Assembly (NCBI GenBank): GCA_017545245.1
Contig: JAFWPB010000028.1
Span: forward strand, 1-64,000
DNA length: 64,000 bases
Direction: 5' to 3'
From: Clostridiales bacterium
GTDB lineage: Bacteria > Bacillota > Clostridia > Saccharofermentanales > Saccharofermentanaceae
The position numbers and the translations under genes were made by a program. This document shows, in pieces, positions 15,883 to 25,528 of the stretch (the stretch's first letter is position 1; each line of letters begins with the position of its first letter). The notes under the pieces were generated by a model, which saw only the letters and a program-made list of their open reading frames with translations, did no database searches and was not told where the DNA came from.

Positions 15883-16623
15883 TCAATAAGCCTTTTTAAA
15901 GTGATCTATCATTCGATTGGTCAATTCTGTTCGGTATTTACTGCTGACAGGTATTTCGATGTCATTATGGAGAATAACCATGTGGCTGCTGTATTTTGTT
16001 ACATAATTTAAGTTAACTATGAAACTCCGGTGACATTGATAAAAATCTGTGGATAGTTTCTCATCAACAAGGCTGGAAAATTTGGTGCCGGAAAGACTTA
16101 TCTCTCTGACAAATCCATCTGTCAGAAATAGTTTGGCCCGATGATCTGTCGTTAACGATTCCAGATATAGAATCTGATCGCTATCGATAATCATCCGCTG
16201 GCGATTGCTCTGAAAGATAAATGCATGATTCTTTACTAATCTTGATCGTGAGTATACTTCATCTAGAACAGAAGCAATCTTTTGTTTATTTAGCGGTTTC
16301 AACATATATCGAAAAGCCGATATCTCAAAAGCACTCTCAAAGTATTCTTTACTGTTAGTTGTGAATATGATGAAAGCCTTTCGATTTTGCTGGTGAATTC
16401 TTTCTGCTAAACGGAACCCGGAACTAGGATCATCATCCGTCATAATATCGAGAAAAAACACATCATATGAATCTATATCCGGTATAGAGAATAGTAGTGA
16501 GTGCGTATCGAGATAGGAGTGAATAATTACATCGGAATAGTTATGATGCGACTTCCAAGAGTGAACTGTCTGAGTCAGTTCGTCCAGTTCTTTTTTATTG
16601 TCATCAAAAACTACGATCTTCAT
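15883..16623 (-). CDS. LytTR-family response regulator
   Basis: The 246-residue protein has a receiver domain (MKIVVFDDNKKE acidic pocket; SYDVFFLDIMTDDD with the phospho-acceptor Asp; KPL at the end) and a C-terminal LytTR DNA-binding domain (LYLESLTTDHRAKLFLTDG, CHRSFIVNLNYVTKYSSH). LytTR regulators bind paired short direct repeats about two helical turns apart. Such a pair (TCTTGCAT, 21-nt offset) lies in the divergent intergenic region at 16710-16738. It probably controls the ABC exporter genes and perhaps its own operon. Confidence 0.9.
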   Translation of the reverse strand: MKIVVFDDNKKELDELTQTVHSWKSHHNYSDVIIHSYLDTHSLLFSIPDIDSYDVFFLDIMTDDDPSSGFRLAERIHQQNRKAFIIFTTNSKEYFESAFEISAFRYMLKPLNKQKIASVLDEVYSRSRLVKNHAFIFQSNRQRMIIDSDQILYLESLTTDHRAKLFLTDGFVREISLSGTKFSSLVDEKLSTDFYQCHRSFIVNLNYVTKYSSHMVILHNDIEIPVSSKYRTELTNRMIDHFKKAY

Positions 16624-16709
16624 TCTGTCACTTCAGTTAAGAAAAGCTAATTTTGCCCACAAATACACAATATAAATATACCATGACCATTTGATGCATG
16701 CTATCTCAT

Positions 16710-16738
16710 TCTTGCATTTTTGAGGGGGGCTCTTGCAT
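16710..16738 (+). promoter_or_regulatory. Paired direct repeats, likely LytTR regulator site
   Basis: TCTTGCAT at 16710 and again at 16731, offset 21 nt, in the region between the divergent regulator and exporter genes. The second copy could serve as a -35 box. The same half-site core CTTGC recurs in pairs at 23202 and 25387. Confidence 0.6.
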
Positions 16739-16816
16739 GTTCGAACATTTTCTTAAAGATTTGTGATACAAATGTATATATCTGGGGCTCTGGAGATTTT
16801 TGGGAAAAGTGATCTT

Positions 16817-19762
16817 ATGAGTATTCGTAATGGAACTTGGATGAATAACAAGCGGTCAGGCGGAGTAATCTGCCTGATCGTTATGCTCATTTTTGGTTGC
16901 TTTTCAATTACTTCTGCTTGTTTGTTAGTAAGAAGTGAAAAGAAGACCGAGATGGAAGACGCACTTTCATTGGAAGGTGATTATGATGTCATTGCCTATG
17001 AAGCCCCAATCGGATTTGAGGATCAGTTTTCTGGGGTGGAATGGCTGGATGATATCGGTCTTTATTATGAGATGGGAACCGTTACAAATTCAGACGAAAG
17101 AGCTTCCTTTAGATCAGTCTCGTTCAAGGATGAGTTATCTGAAAAAATGTATCATCTTCCATGTATCCGTGGTGCGTATCCGAAAAACGAAAATGAGATT
17201 GCGGTGGATGTATCTGTTGCCAGTACGTATGGTATACCGCCATATCCAGGTGAAACAATATCATTAAAGTCGTTCGATACCGATGGGGAATATATTGGGG
17301 AAAAGGAATACGTGATTTCCGGGGTCTTCAGACTTTCAAATAATGCTGTTTATAAGGGATGGTACAGATCCTCCTTATCTGGAGTGCGTGATTATTCGAT
17401 GCCGGGAGTTTTCTTTTATCCTTCTGATTCAGCTATAAGGAGATGCACTAAAGAGACGGTATTTTTTCGGGCAGATTCTGCATCGCTCGAAGTGTCTGTT
17501 CCTGAAATACGCAGGGCAAAGGGCGCACCAGTGTTAGGTGTCGAATATAATGAAAGACGCAGTAATGTTTATGAGCGGTTTGTTGGCCTGGACAATTCAT
17601 TTGATGGCAAATCATTGGAAGAGCGATATGAAGCAATTAAGGATGGTATGTTTAAGAAAGACTTCTATTCAGCAATCGTTTTTCCCATCATTTCTATAAT
17701 GGTTATGGTCACGGAAGTAATCGCAATATATATGCTTACGAAGAATATTCTCGCGGACCGAAAAGAGCACTATGGCATACTGAGAAGTATTGGTATGTCC
17801 TCTAAAAGGATCATCGGCAATATTCTGGCAGAAATATTAGGGCTCGGTATTTTTGGGGCGGTGATTGGAATTGCGCTTGGGTATATTTCTCATTTAGCCA
17901 TAATCCGTCTAATTAATAGTTTATGGAATCTTCGGTTGTTCGATGGAATTCATGTCGAAGGGATGATCAAGGAAATAACGTATGATCCGATAACTTCAGC
18001 TATTATTGTCTGCGTATGTTCTTTAGTCGTATCGTTATTTATTCCACTGTATAGGCTATATAAAATGTACCCGACAGAATTATTGGCAACATCCGACAGC
18101 ATGTTTGTCAAAAAGAAGAAAAAAGCCACGAAAAAAACATCGAAACTGACGAAAAACTGGCTAACTCTTCTTAACAAACGTATTGATCTTCATGATATGA
18201 GTACTATGCTGGTGATGATGATTGTGATATCTTCTGCACTTTTCGGCTATGTGTTTTTTCGGGCATTTTCCGAACAGGCTACGTTGGATGAGAAACTCTT
18301 TATTCGGAGCATGGGCATGGAAGGGGACGGATATGTCGTTACCCGCTCCTCTTATTTGAAAAATCAATTAGGGAATAATGTCTTTAATCGGCATGATGCG
18401 GGAATCATCCCATCTTTTCCAGAACTGATTGAGAACAACGAGAACGTTGAGAGAGTCTGGGCCGTGATAATGAATGAATCAAGCAGACTTGCTTTCGATG
18501 AAGAACCGGATGCAGGCATGAAACAACTTTTGGGAAATCGTAGCCTGAACCGCCGTGTTGCCGAAGATCCATATAAAAATGAAGAAACAATAGCGGAACC
18601 AACTATTTTCACGCATATGGGATATGACACTCCTGTATATATGTACGAGCTACCAAGTGTCGGACTCACAGAAAAAGAGATGAGCGGACTTAGCAATGAA
18701 CTTTTGGCAGGAAGTATAGATATTGATAAGATAAAACGAGGAGAAGAAGTTGTATTGGCGGTGCCAGAGAATCTTAAGGATCTGTGTCTCCAGTACTTTC
18801 CGGTCGGGTCATCCTTGATTTTTGATGGGATATTACTAACGGAAGAAGAAGAAAAAATAGACAATAATCAGATACTTGATGAGAAGTGGATCGTTTATGA
18901 CAGGTATATCGAAACCGATGAAGGAATAGCCCATGTCGGATACACGTCTTTTGGTGCGCGGTGTGGTGTGGAGACAAGAGTCGGAGCAATCGTGGTCCTT
19001 CAAGACGAGAAAGAGATCTTCGAGTATCTCACCGAGGGATCTGAATGGGTGCAGCATCTTTATCATACTGCCGATTCAGAGGAGAATGGTGCTGAGCCGA
19101 CATACGGAATGAGTGTCCTCTGTCTTCCGGATTCTTTTGAAGCATGGGGACTTCCAGAAAGAAATTTCACATCTGTAAAGGCAGAAATGAAGAAAGGTTA
19201 TGATGTATTTGGATTTGATGAATTCTGGTACAAGTCTTTAGCTGGATCAGTAGATGTACAGACTAGTTCGACGTATGAATATACGGAGATGATTGCGATT
19301 AAGTCGGATCGGATTATGACGATTTTCACGATGTTGTTATCTGTTCTTATTGTTCTTGGAACAGTATCCGTTATTACGGGACTATACACCAAGACCAGAA
19401 GCAACGCTTTCCGATTTCAGACGCTTCGTCGTGTCGGTCTTTCTGTCCGCCAAGCAAGTTTAATGATCTATACGCAGAATATGTTTTATCCCTTGCTTGC
19501 AACAGTTGTCGCAATCATTCCGGTCTGCGCGGGACAACAGTATCTAAATGCTTTTCAAGCGAAAATAAAATCAGGGAAAATCAATTTGCAATCTTCTCCA
19601 TGGTATATCAGAATCCCTGCTTCAGCAAATCTGTTTTCCTATAACTTTATTCCAGCACTGATATGCTGTATGATTCTGGGCTTCATTCTGATATTCATTG
19701 GTACGCTTCCACAGATATTGTACCTTCGAAAAATGAAAATGATTGAGACGAGGGAGGAATAG
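16817..19762 (+). CDS. FtsX-like permease of a MacB-type ABC exporter
   Basis: The ~981-residue protein has eight hydrophobic segments arranged as two copies of one plus three: residues ~15-40, three between ~275 and ~430, one at ~465, and three in the last 180. Large soluble outer domains lie between first and second segment of each half. This is the layout of duplicated FtsX-domain permeases. The start is uncertain: ATG 16817 is used; a GTG at 16763 and ATG 16772 have no ribosome binding site. The ATPase gene follows at 19765. Such exporters act in antimicrobial-peptide resistance or peptide/lipid export. Confidence 0.85.
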   Translation: MSIRNGTWMNNKRSGGVICLIVMLIFGCFSITSACLLVRSEKKTEMEDALSLEGDYDVIAYEAPIGFEDQFSGVEWLDDIGLYYEMGTVTNSDERASFRSVSFKDELSEKMYHLPCIRGAYPKNENEIAVDVSVASTYGIPPYPGETISLKSFDTDGEYIGEKEYVISGVFRLSNNAVYKGWYRSSLSGVRDYSMPGVFFYPSDSAIRRCTKETVFFRADSASLEVSVPEIRRAKGAPVLGVEYNERRSNVYERFVGLDNSFDGKSLEERYEAIKDGMFKKDFYSAIVFPIISIMVMVTEVIAIYMLTKNILADRKEHYGILRSIGMSSKRIIGNILAEILGLGIFGAVIGIALGYISHLAIIRLINSLWNLRLFDGIHVEGMIKEITYDPITSAIIVCVCSLVVSLFIPLYRLYKMYPTELLATSDSMFVKKKKKATKKTSKLTKNWLTLLNKRIDLHDMSTMLVMMIVISSALFGYVFFRAFSEQATLDEKLFIRSMGMEGDGYVVTRSSYLKNQLGNNVFNRHDAGIIPSFPELIENNENVERVWAVIMNESSRLAFDEEPDAGMKQLLGNRSLNRRVAEDPYKNEETIAEPTIFTHMGYDTPVYMYELPSVGLTEKEMSGLSNELLAGSIDIDKIKRGEEVVLAVPENLKDLCLQYFPVGSSLIFDGILLTEEEEKIDNNQILDEKWIVYDRYIETDEGIAHVGYTSFGARCGVETRVGAIVVLQDEKEIFEYLTEGSEWVQHLYHTADSEENGAEPTYGMSVLCLPDSFEAWGLPERNFTSVKAEMKKGYDVFGFDEFWYKSLAGSVDVQTSSTYEYTEMIAIKSDRIMTIFTMLLSVLIVLGTVSVITGLYTKTRSNAFRFQTLRRVGLSVRQASLMIYTQNMFYPLLATVVAIIPVCAGQQYLNAFQAKIKSGKINLQSSPWYIRIPASANLFSYNFIPALICCMILGFILIFIGTLPQILYLRKMKMIETREE

Positions 19763-19764
19763 TG

Positions 19765-20457
19765 ATGAGTGTAAAGACAGTGGATCTCCATAAGGATTAT
19801 AAGGTCGGAGACAATACAATCCATGCTGTAAACGGAGTGAATCTTGAGATAAAGGATGGAGATTTCGTTGCTATTATGGGAGCATCTGGTTCTGGTAAGA
19901 CAACGCTTCTGCATCTCCTCGGTGGACTCGACAGAGTTACCTCAGGTCAGGTTATTGTAAATGAGAGTGATTTATCGAAGATGAAAGATACTGCACTTTC
20001 AAGATTCCGCTGCTGTGAAATTGGTTTTGTGTTTCAGAAGTTCAATCTCATAAATGAGATGACAGTTATGGAGAATATAGTTACTCCGGTTCTGATATCC
20101 AAAAGAAAAGTAAACGAGGAGTACATAAAGGAACTGACAGAGATTCTGGGCCTTTCAGATCGACTTGATCACACACCACTTCAGCTTTCCGGAGGACAGC
20201 AGCAACGAGTAGCTATAGCAAGAGCGTTGGCCAACGATCCTGCACTAATCCTTTGTGATGAACCAACAGGAAACTTGGATAAGAAGAACAGTGAAGAGGT
20301 TATTGCGCTTCTTGATAAGGTTCATGAAAAATACGGAAAAACAATTATCATGGTTACGCACGATCCAGCAATCGCTGAACATGCTGATGTCTTATATCGG
20401 ATGGAAGATGGGAAGATAGAATCATCTAAATCAGTGAACCAGGCAAGTTCAACATGA
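19765..20457 (+). CDS. ATP-binding protein of the MacB/LolD-type exporter
   Basis: The 230-residue ATPase has Walker A (GASGSGKTT), Q-loop ([13 protein letters not shown]), signature LSGGQQQR, Walker [14 protein letters not shown] and the H-loop THD. The [10 protein letters not shown] region is typical of the MacB/LolD/BceA group that partners FtsX-like permeases. GAGGGAGGAATAGTG sits before the ATG at 19765, which is better placed than the GTG at 19762. It is co-transcribed with the permease. Its last codons (QASST and stop) are in DNA shared with the end of the 26834 gene (ETSST), a sign of a duplication boundary. Confidence 0.93.
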   Translation: MSVKTVDLHKDYKVGDNTIHAVNGVNLEIKDGDFVAIMGASGSGKTTLLHLLGGLDRVTSGQVIVNESDLSKMKDTALSRFRCCEIGFVFQKFNLINEMTVMENIVTPVLISKRKVNEEYIKELTEILGLSDRLDHTPLQLSGGQQQRVAIARALANDPALILCDEPTGNLDKKNSEEVIALLDKVHEKYGKTIIMVTHDPAIAEHADVLYRMEDGKIESSKSVNQASST

Positions 20458-20470
20458 TATACTGGAAGCA

Positions 20471-20569
20471 TCTGTTACACTACGAATAACAGATTAGGAT
20501 ATCCTTTCCAAGCATATCCTAATCCGTTCTGGTCTTAGTTCTTTGATGCAGTCAAGGAGGCAGAAATAG
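20471..20569 (+). repeat. 99-nt repeated leader, copy L2
   Basis: Identical to L1. Two hairpins (CTGTTA/TAACAG; 11-bp GATTAGGATAT stem) then TCAAGGAGGCAGAAATAG before the lipoprotein ATG. It could be an intergenic processing or attenuation element. The similarity to L3 continues leftward to about 20440. Confidence 0.85.
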
Positions 20570-23008
20570 ATGAAAAAGTTAATACTTCGAGGAATAGCTG
20601 CTTGTTTATGCATGACAATTCTGTTGCCGCTTGCAGGTTGTAATAAGAAGAAAAAGGAACCGAGGAAGCGCGTCGTGCAAGAGACGGATCCATATTTCAG
20701 TTGTGAAGATATCCTGCTCGATTTTGAATCTCCTGAAGGAAAAGTAGTGGAACGCAGAGCTATCGGACAAATAAAAATATTCTCAAATTGTATCGTAGTT
20801 GAAACTTTGGAAACGTATGTCATGCCTGTAGAGTTTAAAAAGCAATGGAGTGAATATAGAGAAAACTGGTTGAAGTATTCCGAAGAAGAACGGAAGAAAA
20901 TGGATGAAGAATATGAGAGTTATCGGCGGGGAGGCCTGACGGTATTTGGCCTGGATGGAAAGATGAAGGGTTTCAGCTATATTCCTTCAGGTAAAGAATT
21001 AGTAGGATTAGTTGAAGATCCTTCCGGAAAATCGAAGGCTTTGTTGTCTTCATACAATGGAAATGGTTACAATAGCACGATGGTTCTCTATGACATATCA
21101 CCTGAAGGAAGACTGATCGAGAGCATCACTCTTGATAGGGATGAGCACAATCTGGTAACGGACATGCTTTTTATGGAGAATGGAAATTTTCTATGTAACG
21201 ACGTGTCTACTCTTCTTTTGTTCAGCCCTGAAGGGAAGCTTCTTAATGAGGAACCGATTTTTAACTCAATTTCCAGAATCTTCCAGATTGAAGGAAAATA
21301 CTATGCTTATGTTTCGATCAATGACGTGTACGATCCATCCAATCCGCCGATTGCATACATGTATGAAATTGATCCGGTTACAGGGAAAAAAGTCGGGGAC
21401 AAAATTGATGTGACCGGTAGAATAAATGGTGATAAGCTGATACAAGGAAGCGACGCTGTATATGCAACGGTTGGAAATGGGATTCAAAAATATAATCTGC
21501 TTTCAAGCGAGGATCCGCAGATGATCCTTTCCTGGAGTGATACAGATAACCGGTATCGCGAAACATACTGGGAACCGCAGATTCGCCTGGCGTCAGATAA
21601 CGATATCTACATGGCCTGTCACTCGCATGATGGTATAGCACTGAATTTTGAAAACATCTCAGAAGATGTTCATCTTCTTCACATGCATCGTGAGGAGAAG
21701 AATCCGCATGCCGGAAAGAATATCCTTTATCTGGCATTTATCGGAGATTTGAGAAGAGATTTTGCCAATACACTTACGGCCTATAATCTTGATCCGGCAA
21801 AGAAGACAAGGATAGTAGTTCAGGATTATTCTGGAGAAAGCAGCCTATACACAGGTATGTATCAGCTGGTGGTGTCCAGTACGGAAGAACAATCCCTGAT
21901 TGCGGATCAGGTATATCTGGAGATTTTGGCCGGTGACGGACCGGATATACTTATGAATTTCGGGTCTTTCTCCCAATTTAATACGGAACGTGCCTTGGTG
22001 GATCTAAATACCTTGATCGACGGAAGTGATCCTCTGGATCGAAGTCTGTTCTTTGACAATATCTTCCGTTCGTATGAAAGAAATGGAAAACTTTATCAGC
22101 TGCCTCTCAATTTTTCCGTGACCGGCATGGTTGCAAATACGGAATATGTGGGTGAAAGGACTGGTTGGACATACGATGAGTTTGAGGAGATCAGCCGATC
22201 GCTGCCTGAAAACATCAGTATCTTGGGTAAGGTTTCCCAAAGTGATCTTATGGAGACCCTTCTAAACGGGACGACCAGTCACTTCTTGGATTATGACAAC
22301 CGTAAAGTCGTATTCGATGATCCGGAATTCGCGAAGATCCTGGATCTGGTGAAGAACCATGGACTTCCGATGACATCAGGAGAATTACAGAAGAGCTATC
22401 TTGAAAGTGAGAATGAGACAGGGAACAATATGCATCCTCAAGTACAGTTTGAAGCAGGCATGATCGTTGCATTAAGTCAGTCCATCCATTCACTTAATGA
22501 TTTCGGACACATGCGTACTTTGTGTGACGGGAAAGTGTGCTTTGTTGGCAATCCCAGTGTAGATGGAAGAGGTGCAATGGCGGAGAAGTCTACGTCACTT
22601 GCTATTTCCCAGACATCTCCGCTTAAAAGCGAGGCATGGGACATCATCCGGTATTTCCTTGAATATGAACCGCAATTATATTGCGGAAGATATTACTCCA
22701 GATTCCCGGTCAATCGCAAGGCTTTTGATATGGAGATGGAACTGTCGTTGAAAGAAAACCGGCTCGGATGGGAAGATCCGGATAAAGAATCGTATATGAT
22801 ATATGAATCTGCACATCTGAGTGAAGATGATGTAACAGAACTCAAGAAAGTGATCGGGAATATCCATGATTCCTGCTCATCTGATCCATCTGCAATGATG
22901 ATCATCCAGGAAGAGGCACCTGGCTATTTTACCGGTGACAGGACTCTTGATGATGTGGTTAAAAACATTCAGAAACGAAGTAAGGCAGTCGTTCAGGAGC
23001 GCGGGTGA
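20570..23008 (+). CDS. Long solute-binding lipoprotein with extra N-terminal domain
   Basis: The 812-residue precursor has a lipobox (LPLAGC, Cys 24) followed by KKKKEPRKR. Residues ~40-390 form short repeated blocks (GLTVFGLDGKMKGF, SPEGKLLNEEPIF, YEIDPVTGKKVGDK), like a beta-propeller. Residues ~400-812 resemble family 1 extracellular solute-binding proteins (GDGPDILMNFGSFSQFN, WTYDEFEEISRSLP, SRFPVNRKAF). Usual binding proteins have 400-560 residues. No sugar permeases are near; the neighbours are a MacB-type exporter and two-component genes, so a sensory or ligand-presenting role is possible. Paralogue at 27708. Confidence 0.85.
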   Translation: MKKLILRGIAACLCMTILLPLAGCNKKKKEPRKRVVQETDPYFSCEDILLDFESPEGKVVERRAIGQIKIFSNCIVVETLETYVMPVEFKKQWSEYRENWLKYSEEERKKMDEEYESYRRGGLTVFGLDGKMKGFSYIPSGKELVGLVEDPSGKSKALLSSYNGNGYNSTMVLYDISPEGRLIESITLDRDEHNLVTDMLFMENGNFLCNDVSTLLLFSPEGKLLNEEPIFNSISRIFQIEGKYYAYVSINDVYDPSNPPIAYMYEIDPVTGKKVGDKIDVTGRINGDKLIQGSDAVYATVGNGIQKYNLLSSEDPQMILSWSDTDNRYRETYWEPQIRLASDNDIYMACHSHDGIALNFENISEDVHLLHMHREEKNPHAGKNILYLAFIGDLRRDFANTLTAYNLDPAKKTRIVVQDYSGESSLYTGMYQLVVSSTEEQSLIADQVYLEILAGDGPDILMNFGSFSQFNTERALVDLNTLIDGSDPLDRSLFFDNIFRSYERNGKLYQLPLNFSVTGMVANTEYVGERTGWTYDEFEEISRSLPENISILGKVSQSDLMETLLNGTTSHFLDYDNRKVVFDDPEFAKILDLVKNHGLPMTSGELQKSYLESENETGNNMHPQVQFEAGMIVALSQSIHSLNDFGHMRTLCDGKVCFVGNPSVDGRGAMAEKSTSLAISQTSPLKSEAWDIIRYFLEYEPQLYCGRYYSRFPVNRKAFDMEMELSLKENRLGWEDPDKESYMIYESAHLSEDDVTELKKVIGNIHDSCSSDPSAMMIIQEEAPGYFTGDRTLDDVVKNIQKRSKAVVQERG

Positions 23009-23146
23009 CACAGGTATAGTATCATGCTTGAATTCCAAAAGTAACGCAATCGGCATTTTGAATATACGTATTACAAAATGAAAGAGCAATTTGTTGGTAA
23101 TACGTATTATACGCGCTACAATAAGGGAGGATGTATCGTAAAACAA

Positions 23147-23199
23147 ATGCTGGCTAAGAGAGGCGAACAGATCAAGCCGGCAAGACTGAGAAGAAATCC
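23147..23199 (+). pseudogene. Relic of hipB
   Basis: About 46 of 52 bases match the intact hipB gene at 11827-11878, giving MLAKRGEQIKPARLRRN against ILAKMGEQIKLARLRRN. The match stops abruptly at the first CTTGCCAA repeat. No hipA remains. A HipBA module therefore once stood here, or its start was copied in. Confidence 0.75.
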
Positions 23200-23201
23200 A
23201 T

Positions 23202-23231
23202 ACTTGCCAAATTTCAACCAAACTTGCCAAA
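23202..23231 (+). promoter_or_regulatory. Paired direct repeats upstream of the second LytTR operon
   Basis: Two perfect ACTTGCCAAA copies offset by 20 nt, then AATATACTAT. The arrangement and about 30 flanking bases recur at 25387-25415. It is probably the binding site of the 23367 regulator and would give autoregulation. Confidence 0.65.
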
Positions 23232-23267
23232 AACGCAATATACTATATCTATATACTTAGAAAAATG

Positions 23268-23295
23268 CTAATCTGTTACACTACGACTCGTATCC
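23268..23295 (+). repeat. Diverged fragment of the L leader
   Basis: ATGCTAATCTGTTACACTACGA matches the first part of leaders L1-L3 and the leader at 25451. The long stem is missing here. It lies between the direct repeats and the regulator gene. Confidence 0.5.
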
Positions 23296-23366
23296 TGCCA
23301 CAAGAATAAAACGAGCCGAAACAGCGTGTCGTGCAGGAGCGCGTCTAACAGCTCGAGGAGAAAGAT

Positions 23367-24095
23367 ATGTTACTGATAGCGCTATGTGATGACAACAGTT
23401 CTTTTCTGGAATATGAAAGTGCAGTAATACAGCGTTATTTGACAGAGAAAGATATCGCTTGCCAATGTGATTCATTTCTTTCCGGGGAAGAACTCTTATC
23501 CAAAGGAATTCTGATCAGAAACTATGATCTGTTCATTCTGGATTATGGTATGAATGGACTTACGGGGTTTGAAACAGCACGCAAAATCTATGAAGTATTC
23601 CCAGATGCGAAGATAGCCTTTGCCACGAATCATTATGATTTTACTCGAGAAGGATACAAGTATAATGCTGTAAGATATCTTGTGAAGCAAGAGAAGACCT
23701 TTGATTCAGAATTGAAGGAGTGCATGGATCTGATCCTCAAAAAGGATCCGAAGAAGACGATCGTTTTGGAACTAAGAGACGGGAAAAAGACGTTAAATGT
23801 TGATGATATCGTTTACATAGGTAGCGAAAAGCACTATATCCGGTATTTTATAAAAGACAGGGATTCCGAATACTTTATGCGCAGAAGCAGTCTCGATGAT
23901 ATTCAAAAAGAACTGCCCCAATACTTCACCAGAATTCACCAAAGGTATATTGTAAATATGCAATACGCTTCAAGCATACAGCGGTATAAATTAACAATGA
24001 AAATGGAGAGCGGGGAAACCAAGGCATTTCCGATTGCCAGAAACAGATACGATGATGTTGAAGGAAAGTATTGCTTGACCAGAGGGGATATCTGA
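23367..24095 (+). CDS. LytTR-family response regulator (second system)
   Basis: The 242-residue protein has a receiver domain (MLLIALCDDNSSFLE; NYDLFILDYGMNGLTGF with Asp 59) and a LytTR domain (DDIVYIGSEKHYIRYFIKD, FTRIHQRYIVNMQYASSI). It overlaps the sensor start by one base. The start follows CGAGGAGAAAGAT. It is related to but clearly distinct from the 15883 regulator. The paired CTTGCCAA repeats at 23202 and 25387 are the obvious targets, which would make it control its own operon and the 25529 lipoprotein. Confidence 0.9.
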   Translation: MLLIALCDDNSSFLEYESAVIQRYLTEKDIACQCDSFLSGEELLSKGILIRNYDLFILDYGMNGLTGFETARKIYEVFPDAKIAFATNHYDFTREGYKYNAVRYLVKQEKTFDSELKECMDLILKKDPKKTIVLELRDGKKTLNVDDIVYIGSEKHYIRYFIKDRDSEYFMRRSSLDDIQKELPQYFTRIHQRYIVNMQYASSIQRYKLTMKMESGETKAFPIARNRYDDVEGKYCLTRGDI

Positions 24096-25381
24096 TGATC
24101 TATACCGTTATAAATTCAGTAGTCTACGTTATTTTGGCGCAACTGTTTTACTCGGCATTTCTCGAGCGCAAAGAGTTTTCTTCACTGGTTACTGGAGGAA
24201 CAACAGCGCTATGGGCATTATTTGTAATCGCCGTTTCTGTTGTTTTTGAAGAAGCTCTTATAATTCGGCTCGTTTTGGCGATTGCACTGAATCTGTTGTT
24301 CAGTTTGATCCTATATAAGAAAGACAACTTAATGAAATCAATCGCTTTAACAGTTCTTCTTTATGGAACAGTTTTATCGTGTGAGCTTATGGTTGTTGCG
24401 ATTCATAAGTATCTTGATCCGGAATTGCGGATCGAAAAACTGATGGACAGTGATATCTCGGTATATATGGGAACAGTCAGTCAGTTTGTTCAGATCATCG
24501 TTATCTTAATAATCCGCCGTGTTTTTTGTAAGGTAAGAACTGCAAGGATTGACTCAAAATTGTGGGTGATATACATAATTTTCCCGTTATACTCAATCAG
24601 TCTCATGGTTCTATTGGGATATAGTTTTGATGGGCCGATCAATATTGTGCAGGCAAATATATTTACATACATAGCCAGCTCTCTCCTTTTGATCAATCTG
24701 TTTGTTTTCTGGTTCATCCGGCAGGAATCGAACCGAAGCCTCAAATCGCAGAAAAATGAGTTGGAGAATGCTCATACGGAAGGTCTTAAACAATTATATG
24801 AACAGATTACGAAAGAAAGAGATATTCTGGGAAAAAGAGAGCATGAGTTTAAGAATACTATTACTGCACTGCACGGACTTCTGGAAGAGAAACAATACGA
24901 CAAGATGAAGGAGATCCTTGAGGGTCAGAAGACGGAATGGATAAACAATTCTAATGTGTTTGAAACAGGCAATAAGTTGGTAAACTCGATTCTTAACACA
25001 AAGTATGCTGAGGCAAGAGAAAAAGGAATCACGTTCAGATTCGTCATAAACAACTTATCTACGTTGCAAATAGAGAGTAGAGATTGCATCGTTATTCTTT
25101 CTAACTTACTTAACAACGCTATTGAGGCAGCAGAAGCTTGTTTTGAAGGAAACAGGATCATATCTGTTAAAGCTGTAATAGAGGGTGGCCAGTTTGTTTT
25201 TGCCTGCCGGAATTCTTGTGCAGATGATCCTGAAATGAATATGGAGAGTCAAAAGAAAGATGTTGTTTCCCATGGATACGGGATTGAAAATATTAAAGAA
25301 GCTGTAAGCCGAAACAAGGGTAGCTGCACATTTAAAAAGGAAGCCCATGAGTTTATTGCTATTGTCATTATTCCCCAATAG
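24095..25381 (+). CDS. AgrC-like sensor histidine kinase (second system)
   Basis: The 428-residue protein has about six membrane segments in residues 1-210, a helical linker, the phospho-acceptor box GKREHEFKNTITALHGL, the N box LSNLLNNAIEAAEA and the G box SHGYGIENIKEAV. ATG 24095 overlaps the regulator stop (TGATG), with AGAGGGGATATCTG before it; an earlier TTG frame start lies inside the regulator. It pairs with the 23367 regulator. As in Agr systems the likely signal is a peptide, but no AgrD/AgrB gene is in the window. Confidence 0.88.
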   Translation: MIYTVINSVVYVILAQLFYSAFLERKEFSSLVTGGTTALWALFVIAVSVVFEEALIIRLVLAIALNLLFSLILYKKDNLMKSIALTVLLYGTVLSCELMVVAIHKYLDPELRIEKLMDSDISVYMGTVSQFVQIIVILIIRRVFCKVRTARIDSKLWVIYIIFPLYSISLMVLLGYSFDGPINIVQANIFTYIASSLLLINLFVFWFIRQESNRSLKSQKNELENAHTEGLKQLYEQITKERDILGKREHEFKNTITALHGLLEEKQYDKMKEILEGQKTEWINNSNVFETGNKLVNSILNTKYAEAREKGITFRFVINNLSTLQIESRDCIVILSNLLNNAIEAAEACFEGNRIISVKAVIEGGQFVFACRNSCADDPEMNMESQKKDVVSHGYGIENIKEAVSRNKGSCTFKKEAHEFIAIVIIPQ

Positions 25382-25386
25382 CTATT

Positions 25387-25415
25387 CTTGCCAAATTTCA
25401 ACAGAACTTGCCAAA
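25387..25415 (+). promoter_or_regulatory. Paired direct repeats upstream of the 25529 lipoprotein gene
   Basis: CTTGCCAAA at 25387 and 25407 (offset 20), followed by AATATACTAT, as at 23202. A diverged L leader (25447-25500) follows. Likely target of the LytTR regulator. Confidence 0.65.
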
Positions 25416-25446
25416 AACGGAATATACTATTTTTTCATGCTAAGAA

Positions 25447-25500
25447 AAATGCTAATCTGATAAACTACAAGTAGCAGATTAGGATATCCTGCATACAGTT
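25447..25500 (+). repeat. Diverged L leader before the 25529 gene
   Basis: TCTGATAAACTACAAGTAGC followed by AGATTAGGATATCCTGCATA keeps the order of the L leaders but has lost the second half of the long stem. It ends in AAGGAGTCGGTATTAA before the ATG. Confidence 0.5.
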
Positions 25501-25528
25501 CTCGGCGAAATCAAGGAGTCGGTATTAA

